This document shows positions 1-4,725 of a stretch of DNA of 6,883 nucleotides, piece by piece. The position numbers and the translations under genes were made by a program. The DNA comes from Bacteroidota bacterium (GTDB lineage Bacteria; Bacteroidota; Bacteroidia; J057): the NCBI GenBank assembly GCA_963169475.1, contig CAUJFT010000148.1, forward strand, positions 1-6,883, given 5' to 3'. Numbering within the stretch: position 1 is the first letter of the stretch; each line of letters begins with the position of its first letter. A model generated the notes under the pieces. It saw only the letters and a list, made by a program, of their open reading frames with translations. It was not told where the DNA came from and searched no databases.

Positions 1-56
1 GCGAAAAAAATTTAAAATAATATCCAAAAACTCATTACTAATAATTACTTAAATAT

Positions 57-2249
57 ATGACTCATAAAAAAACCTTTGTTTTCTTCATAAGCTTTTGGGT
101 GTGCGCTACGCTTTATTCGCAAATCCTTACTCCTTTTCAAAATATAACAATCATTCAGGAGGGAGATACCCTAACGAATCCTTTTGCTGGCGGTATGAAT
201 TGTGCGCAGTTTTCATTGGCAGATTTTAACTTTGACGGGCAACAAGATTTATTCACCTTTGATAAAGACGGGGATTTTCCATCTGTTTTCTTGTGTACGA
301 GTGTCTCTCCGGTAACCTATAGCTTCGCTCCGGAGTTTAAAAGCTATTTTCCACCTACTCTCAAACATTGGGTGTTGTTACGCGACTATAATTGTGATGG
401 GTTACAAGACCTCTACACAACCGGTTCTTACTCCAATGCGATCTACATTTATCCGAATACTTCTTCTGGCACTACGCTTAGTTTTAGCCAAACCCCTATC
501 GGTCCTCTCACGGCAGACGGAGATACTATCACTGTTTTTGAGACCGATATTCCTACCATCATAGATGTAGATAATGATGATGATTTAGATATCTTGAGTT
601 TCGATACACAAGGGTTTTTTATGGTTTTTTTTGAAAATAAATCACAAGATTTATATCAAGATTGTAATCATGTAGAGTTTACTATCAATAATACTTGTTG
701 GGGACAATTTCGGGAAGAAGGACTAAATAATGATATTTTTCTAAATGTTGCTTGTAAATCCGAAACGGGCTACGAGAGTAGCCCGTTGAGCAGCCGGCAT
801 TCCGGCTCAACCGTAACAGCTTTTGATAAAAATAATGATGGAGCAAAGGAGCTTTTAATTGGGGATATTTCTTTTGATAATTTGGTTTATCTCAATAATG
901 GGGGAACAGCAACGACTCCGGATATGGACCAATTTATTTATCAATTTCCGGATTATGACCAACCCGTAAGCCTGACGACTTTCCCTGCTGCCTATATGAT
1001 TGATGTGGACATTGACGGGTTAACGGATATGATTGTTACGCCCAATAATGTTAATGTAGGAGCAAATTACAAAAACGTCTTGTTTTATAAGAATGTAGGT
1101 AGTACGAATAATGCGGTGTTTGAACTTCAGCAGCGTGATTTTCTCCAGAATACCATGATAGATTGTGGCACCGCTGCACGCCCATTTTTTTTTGACTATA
1201 ATCAGGACGGACTACAAGATTTATTAATCGGAAATGACCGGTACAAAACCTCTTCTTCTTTTGAGGAATCAGACCTTACTTTGTATAAAAATATTGGCAC
1301 CGCCTCTCAACCAAGCTTTGAATTTGTAACGTCCACTTATTTAGACTTAAAGTCGCTCTTTGATAGCCCTGCAATTTTTGGGGTTCACCCTACATTTGGA
1401 GACCTTGATGCGGACGGAGACCAAGATTTAATATTAGGAGATTATGAAGGGAAATTACATTATTTCAGAAATGAGGCAACTGCCGGGAATCCCGCTTCTT
1501 TCAATCTTATTTCCCCTATTATGAGCAATATTGATGTGGGAGCTTCGGCAACTCCTTTTCTCGTAGATATAGATGAAGATGGAGATTTGGATATAGTTGT
1601 GGGCGAACAAGTGGGGATACTTAATTATTTTGAGAATAAGGGGACTCCTTCTCAACATATTTTCAGCACCAATCCAGATAATGACTTTTGGGGGGGGATT
1701 GATGTCAGTGTAAATTGTTGTATGGGGCTAACTTCTCCTTTTTTATTTAAAAATAATAATCAAGAATGGGAGCTTCTACTAAGCATGGACCAAGGAAAAA
1801 TCTGGCATTATGACAATATTTCCGGAAACCTAAATGGCAATTTTAATAAAATCACGGAGCAATACGGCGGGATTTCAGAAGCAGGAAGATGTTATGCCTC
1901 CGGAGCAGATATTGATGATGATGGAATGATGGACATTGTGGTAGGGAATGTGAGAGGAGGAATAGGACTCTATCATACCCCGATAGTATTAAGCAATGAT
2001 AAGGCGGTAACAGCAATACATTCTGCGAAACTTATCCCTAATCCTGCTCAAAGTGGTACTATTAGTATAGAGTCACCTCTGAATTTTTCGCGCCTCCTCT
2101 TGTTTGATATTCAAGGTAAAAAATGGGGGGAGTATTCCGTTCAAAATGCCACGTTTGATATCGGTAAACTTGATTCCGGATTATATTTCTATACGTTATT
2201 TACGGAGGGACAAACAATAGTAACGGGGAAATTGGTGATTAAGGAATAA
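57..2249 (+). CDS. Secreted FG-GAP/VCBS repeat protein with T9SS type A sorting domain
   Basis: This is a predicted secreted, calcium-binding beta-propeller-type protein of 730 residues. Residues 1-22 look like a Sec signal peptide: a short basic start (THKK), a hydrophobic stretch and a likely cut after YSQ. The body carries nine aspartate-rich loops of the D-x-[DN]-x-D-G-x-x-D kind, typical of FG-GAP/VCBS repeats, starting near residues 56, 110, 170, 257, 316, 380, 449, 504 and 618. Several are followed by the usual hydrophobic L-L-x-G-D strand. Residues 658-730 form a T9SS type A sorting domain (PNPAQSG start, GLYFY near the end, closing in KLVIKE), so export by T9SS and surface anchoring or release are expected. 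No catalytic domain is seen. The ATG at 57 is chosen because the signal peptide follows directly; the leader is A-rich without a Shine-Dalgarno, as is normal in this phylum. Similar proteins are often annotated only as T9SS/VCBS proteins, and the ligand is unknown. Confidence 0.93.
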   Translation: MTHKKTFVFFISFWVCATLYSQILTPFQNITIIQEGDTLTNPFAGGMNCAQFSLADFNFDGQQDLFTFDKDGDFPSVFLCTSVSPVTYSFAPEFKSYFPPTLKHWVLLRDYNCDGLQDLYTTGSYSNAIYIYPNTSSGTTLSFSQTPIGPLTADGDTITVFETDIPTIIDVDNDDDLDILSFDTQGFFMVFFENKSQDLYQDCNHVEFTINNTCWGQFREEGLNNDIFLNVACKSETGYESSPLSSRHSGSTVTAFDKNNDGAKELLIGDISFDNLVYLNNGGTATTPDMDQFIYQFPDYDQPVSLTTFPAAYMIDVDIDGLTDMIVTPNNVNVGANYKNVLFYKNVGSTNNAVFELQQRDFLQNTMIDCGTAARPFFFDYNQDGLQDLLIGNDRYKTSSSFEESDLTLYKNIGTASQPSFEFVTSTYLDLKSLFDSPAIFGVHPTFGDLDADGDQDLILGDYEGKLHYFRNEATAGNPASFNLISPIMSNIDVGASATPFLVDIDEDGDLDIVVGEQVGILNYFENKGTPSQHIFSTNPDNDFWGGIDVSVNCCMGLTSPFLFKNNNQEWELLLSMDQGKIWHYDNISGNLNGNFNKITEQYGGISEAGRCYASGADIDDDGMMDIVVGNVRGGIGLYHTPIVLSNDKAVTAIHSAKLIPNPAQSGTISIESPLNFSRLLLFDIQGKKWGEYSVQNATFDIGKLDSGLYFYTLFTEGQTIVTGKLVIKE
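764..811. repeat. GC-rich double palindrome inside the FG-GAP gene
   Basis: Two inverted repeats overlap by three bases. The first is a perfect 10-bp stem (764-773 with 778-787) closed by a GAGA loop. The second pairs 785-790 with 806-811 and, inside a three-base bulge, 794-797 with 802-805 around a CATT loop. By hand count 32 of the 50 bases at 764-813 are G or C, in an otherwise AT-rich gene. The frame stays open and encodes roughly residues 237-252 (ETGYESSPLSSRHSGS). It could be a palindromic repeat element inserted in frame. Against a wholly foreign origin, an H-[AS]-G-S-T segment is, from memory, conserved at this point in related proteins. Confidence 0.6.
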
Positions 2250-2334
2250 AAGGGTATGTATTTTCGTAACTATCCGGGCAAAGATTTTTTTTTGTAATGT
2301 CGCTGGTTCCGGATAGTTATGGTATCCTTTTTTT
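2248..2334 (+). terminator. Large hairpin followed by T7, likely terminator of the FG-GAP gene
   Basis: The hairpin begins in the stop codon of the upstream gene. The outer stem pairs 2248-2256 with 2323-2331 (one G-U pair) and the inner stem pairs 2267-2277 with 2309-2319 (11 bp, perfect). Short mismatched stretches separate the two stems, and a 31-base loop contains a run of nine T at 2285-2293. The 3' arm runs into seven T (2328-2334). It is longer than a classic intrinsic terminator, so it may also act as an mRNA 3'-end stabiliser. On the other strand the stem is followed by only four T, so it could weakly stop read-through from the convergent gene. Confidence 0.6.
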
Positions 2335-2349
2335 AAAGTAAACATAATC

Positions 2350-2451
2350 ATGGGTATTTTCACTCACGAGGGCAGAAGTCAAAGCGGTGTGATGTTTCGT
2401 TTATTCGGCACTTTTTTGATTATTATAGTAGTGATTGCCGAAGCAGTGTGA
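2350..2451 (+). CDS. Possible 33-residue single-pass membrane peptide
   Basis: An ATG at 2350 opens 33 codons ending in TGA at 2449-2451. The peptide starts MGIFTHEGRSQSG and its second half (residues 16-33) is markedly hydrophobic: FRLFGTFLIIIVV followed by IAEAV. A polar or basic N-terminus followed by a short hydrophobic helix would suit a small inner-membrane peptide. An A-rich stretch precedes the ATG, which fits Bacteroidota initiation. A frame this short arises easily by chance, it overlaps the direct repeats, and AT-rich DNA favours Ile/Val/Phe/Leu codons. I do not recognise it, and it may be a non-coding artefact. Confidence 0.2.
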   Translation: MGIFTHEGRSQSGVMFRLFGTFLIIIVVIAEAV

Positions 2452-2457
2452 TGTTTC
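2382..2457. repeat. Pair of 17-base direct repeats flanking an inverted repeat
   Basis: AAGC[GA]GTGTGATGTTTC occurs at 2382-2398 and 2441-2457, identical except at one position. Between and partly overlapping them, TTCGGCA (2404-2410) and TGCCGAA (2436-2442) form a 7-bp inverted repeat with a 25-base loop. The 59-base offset is not a multiple of three, so the copies do not encode the same peptide. This resembles a decayed copy of a small dispersed intergenic element, but dispersal cannot be shown from one window. Confidence 0.5.
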
Positions 2458-2470
2458 CCTTCGCTCAACC

Positions 2471-2483
2471 AGACATTCCGTCT
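2471..2483. repeat. Small palindrome sharing words with the in-gene palindrome
   Basis: AGAC (2471-2474) pairs with GTCT (2480-2483) around ATTCC. It contains CATTCCG (2474-2480) and is preceded by GCTCAACC (2463-2470). Both words also occur, on the same strand but in the opposite order, in the GC-rich palindrome inside the FG-GAP gene (798-804 and 805-812). The pairing is short, so it is weak on its own. Confidence 0.3.
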
Positions 2484-2599
2484 TCCTGAAATTCTTAATA
2501 TGTTTGCATTAAGTAAAAACAATTATCACTTAAACAATTGGTTATTAACTATTTATTTCTGTTATTTATTAATTATTTTCAATTATTCATTGCTTAAGG

Positions 2600-4516
2600 T
2601 TATTCTTTGATTATTTTGCGGGTGATGGTTTTTTGTTCTGTATAAATCTGTATATAATAAACCCCTGCTTCCCAGTCTCTAATGTCTAACTCAATATTTT
2701 GGAGTGTGTTTTCGGCATTAATTCCTGAACTGTATATGACCTGCCCTAGTTGATTGATGATTTTAATTTCACCCCACAATGCACCAAAAAGTTGATATTC
2801 TAACTGTATAAAATCTTGTGAAGGAACAGGATATACATTAGCATAAATTTCTATTTCTTTTTTGAGCCTTACTTCAACTACTCCGCTATACTCAAAGCTA
2901 TTGTCTATGTCCACCATTTTGAGGCGATAAAAAACTTTATCCTTATTAATATTACTTACTCCAACGTCTGTAAAATTATAGTTGGTTGCGTTTTCAGTAT
3001 TGCCTGCTGCCTTTACATAATCTAATACTTCAAAAGATTGTCCGTTATCCACAGAGCGTTCTATTGCAAAGAAAGAGCTATTTATTTCCCGATTCGTTTT
3101 CCACTCTACGAGAGAGTTTCCTTCATTGAGTTTAGCTTCAAGGCTAAGTAATTCAATGGGGAATATTGCGGAACTTAACCTCAATACTCCGAAATCAAAG
3201 GAGCCGTTATTAGTGGAGAAGTTTCCGTTTACGGAGTTAGTATAGCCTCCTACGATATAATCTCCCGCCACAGTTTGAAGTACGGTTCTACCATAGTCCC
3301 AGCCTGTTCCTCCTATGAGTGTATGATTTAGGTAGTTTCCGGTATAGTCTGTATAAAGCATCATAAAATCATAAAATCCGTTTCCTACCACCTGATTCCC
3401 TGCAATAGCATTAGAGGAAGAAGATCCGGAGAGTAAAAAGCCTCCGGAGGGGAGAAGGTTGATAGACATCGCAAGGTCATCATATATTCCTCCTATTGTC
3501 CTTAGCCATATCAACGAGCCTGCGGGAGTCATTTTGGCAATAACTACATCTTTTTGTCCCTGATTTGCACTCATATCCCCATCATTAGAGTAAGTATAAC
3601 CGGTAAAAACAATATCATCAGAGGAGGTTTCTAATATTTCATTGGCATTTTCAGAAATGCTTCCGCCTATGCTTTTTTGCCACACAAGCTGACCATTTGA
3701 TTCTACGTTTAACACCCAAATATCTTGGGTATTCACCGGAGGGAAGAAATTCATATCTTGATGGTTTCCCGTTACATCACAGTCATTAGATTCTGAATAC
3801 CCCACTATCATGTATGTCCCGTTAGAGTGTTGAATCACAGAGTTTGCCCTATCTGACATGGTTCCTCCGTAGCACTTTGCCCACTGAACATTTCCCATAC
3901 TGTCTAACTTAGCAAGCAGCACATCGGAGTTGCCGTGATTGCCATTCGGTTGGGCTGCTCCTCCTATTGAATAAATCATATTGGTAGAAAAAGAATATCC
4001 GGCTATTATAAATCCTCCGTCAGAGGTAGGATAAACAGAAGTGGCTTCTTCATTAGACATACCTCCTATGACTTTGCTCCAAAGGACACTCCCAGTAGTA
4101 CTGATTTTTATTACCCATATATCTTTAGCACCGTAGCTCACCCCGACATCTCCGTTATTAGAAGCACTGCTTCCTACCATAATATAGCCCTGATTAGGGA
4201 TTTCTTTGAGATAGTTTATCTGTTCATCATTGGTTCCTCCTAATGCTTTTGCCCACTGAATATTACCCGATTGATTCAGCTTTACAACCAAAGCATCTTT
4301 TCCCCCATAAGGGGATAGTGGTGTCCCATTAATTGTTTGGGAAAGTGTATAACCTGCCGCAATCAATCCTCCATCAGAGGTTTCTTTCATAAAATGTGTC
4401 CGGTCATCTTGAGTACCTCCGATACAGGACTCCCATAGTATATTGGTCTGTGAGAACCCATTTAAAGACAAGAACAGAGAAATGAGAACGAAGAATAAAA
4501 GGTTGAGATATTTCAT
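2600..4516 (-). CDS. Secreted W-GG tandem-repeat protein with T9SS type A sorting domain
   Basis: This is a predicted surface or extracellular protein of 638 residues. Residues 1-23 form a signal peptide (MKYLNLLFF core, likely cut after GFSQ). Seven repeats of 53-67 residues follow. They start at about residues 28, 88, 146, 212, 279, 337 and 397 and share W-x-K-x-x-GG, then a G-G-[FYL]-[IL]-x-x-G-[YS] strand, an S-N-x-G-D-like turn and a D-[IV]-x-[VL]-x-K strand. This pattern suggests a beta-propeller. The last two copies have drifted: copy 7 lacks the tryptophan. Residues 452-552 form a fibronectin-III-like linker (EWKTN, SSFFAIERS, YRLKMVD), and residues about 558-638 form the T9SS type A sorting domain (ANVYPVPSQ to KIIKE). 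No enzyme motif is visible; the function is unknown and may be adhesive. It lies downstream of the SdrD-like gene on the same strand, with a strong terminator between, so it is probably transcribed separately. The ATG at 4516 is fixed by the signal peptide. Confidence 0.92.
   Translation of the reverse strand: MKYLNLLFFVLISLFLSLNGFSQTNILWESCIGGTQDDRTHFMKETSDGGLIAAGYTLSQTINGTPLSPYGGKDALVVKLNQSGNIQWAKALGGTNDEQINYLKEIPNQGYIMVGSSASNNGDVGVSYGAKDIWVIKISTTGSVLWSKVIGGMSNEEATSVYPTSDGGFIIAGYSFSTNMIYSIGGAAQPNGNHGNSDVLLAKLDSMGNVQWAKCYGGTMSDRANSVIQHSNGTYMIVGYSESNDCDVTGNHQDMNFFPPVNTQDIWVLNVESNGQLVWQKSIGGSISENANEILETSSDDIVFTGYTYSNDGDMSANQGQKDVVIAKMTPAGSLIWLRTIGGIYDDLAMSINLLPSGGFLLSGSSSSNAIAGNQVVGNGFYDFMMLYTDYTGNYLNHTLIGGTGWDYGRTVLQTVAGDYIVGGYTNSVNGNFSTNNGSFDFGVLRLSSAIFPIELLSLEAKLNEGNSLVEWKTNREINSSFFAIERSVDNGQSFEVLDYVKAAGNTENATNYNFTDVGVSNINKDKVFYRLKMVDIDNSFEYSGVVEVRLKKEIEIYANVYPVPSQDFIQLEYQLFGALWGEIKIINQLGQVIYSSGINAENTLQNIELDIRDWEAGVYYIQIYTEQKTITRKIIKE
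2603..3163 (-). repeat. Shared C-terminal module, copy A (linker plus sorting domain)
   Basis: This block encodes residues 452-638 of the W-GG repeat protein. It aligns end to end with the last 187 residues of the neighbouring SdrD-like protein. Shared runs include NSSFF-x-IERS, YRLKMVDIDNSF, IYANVYP and LDIRDW. DNA similarity persists too: 2828-2850 matches 4954-4976 at 22 of 23 bases. Related blocks are common at the ends of T9SS cargo, where the linker precedes the domain removed during sorting. Confidence 0.85.
3170..4435 (-). repeat. Seven tandem W-GG protein repeats
   Basis: The coding region for residues 28-449 consists of seven diverged repeats. Copies 2 and 5 are 58 residues long, copy 6 is 60, copies 3 and 4 have 66-67 through loop insertions, and copy 7 is shortest at 53. 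The conserved core of each is the Trp at the start (absent in copy 7), the GG four to five residues later and a glycine before the exposed turn. Divergence between copies indicates old internal duplication rather than recent expansion. Confidence 0.8.
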
Positions 4517-4556
4517 AAGATTTAATGTTTTTAAAAACTCGTGGTATAACTACTTG

Positions 4557-4564
4557 CAAATATT
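4557..4564 (-). promoter_or_regulatory. Possible Bacteroidota -7 promoter element for the W-GG gene
   Basis: On the minus strand this reads AATATTTG, one change from the Bacteroidota -7 consensus TAnnTTTG. It sits 40 bases before the ATG at 4516. No good TTTG-type -33 element stands at the usual spacing upstream; only AT-rich sequence is seen. The match is weak and could be chance in such AT-rich DNA. Confidence 0.25.
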
Positions 4565-4669
4565 TCGTTATATAGATTTTATTTTTATAGTAAATTTCAT
4601 TTTATTACTATATTATATAATAGCAATATCCATACCACACAATTTACACAACATAGTAATATAAAACAT

Positions 4670-4699
4670 AAAAAAGGTCGCCAGTTGGCGACCTTTTTT
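4670..4699 (-). terminator. Bidirectional intrinsic terminator after the SdrD-like gene
   Basis: A perfect GC-rich 7-bp stem (4676-4682 with 4687-4693) closes on a four-base loop. It is extended by six A on the left and six T on the right, giving a 13-bp uninterrupted inverted repeat. On the minus strand it lies 26 bases past the stop codon of the SdrD-like gene, with six T at its 3' side. It separates that gene from the W-GG gene and looks symmetrical enough to work in either direction. Confidence 0.9.
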
Positions 4700-4725
4700 G
4701 GAAATACGATTAAAAAGTGTGTTTA

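Larger units (their letters stand above)
2250..2599. other. 350-base intergenic region between convergent genes
   Basis: No long reading frame lies here. From left to right the gap holds the terminator-like hairpin (2248-2334), a possible 33-codon ORF (2350-2451), two near-identical 17-base direct repeats with an inverted repeat between them (2382-2457), a small palindrome (2471-2483), and a strongly AT-rich stretch (about 2490-2599). The AT-rich part contains a weak 6-bp inverted repeat (2494-2499 with 2508-2513) and two copies of AAACAATT (2517-2524 and 2534-2541). No convincing terminator for the minus-strand gene ending at 2600 was found. Confidence 0.6.

Noticed and set aside
1..56. Promoter for the FG-GAP gene
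   Set aside because: Only 56 bases of A/T-rich leader are visible and no convincing TAnnTTTG element was found in them.
1455..1658. 67-codon frame on the minus strand inside the FG-GAP gene
   Set aside because: It lies opposite a well-supported coding frame with clear repeat motifs, and its peptide shows no recognisable domain.
2494..2513. Inverted repeat CTTAAT/ATTAAG as terminator of the W-GG gene
   Set aside because: The stem is only six AT-rich pairs, lies about 90 bases past the stop and has no proper T-tract on the minus strand.
3170..4435. Repetitive look suggesting a CRISPR or DNA satellite array
   Set aside because: The repetition is at protein level, diverged in DNA and with variable unit length; there are no identical repeats with unique spacers.
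4443..4664. 73-codon frame on the plus strand over the start and leader of the W-GG gene
   Set aside because: It overlaps the signal-peptide region of the opposite gene and AT-rich non-coding DNA; its Ile/Tyr/Phe-rich composition reflects base bias.
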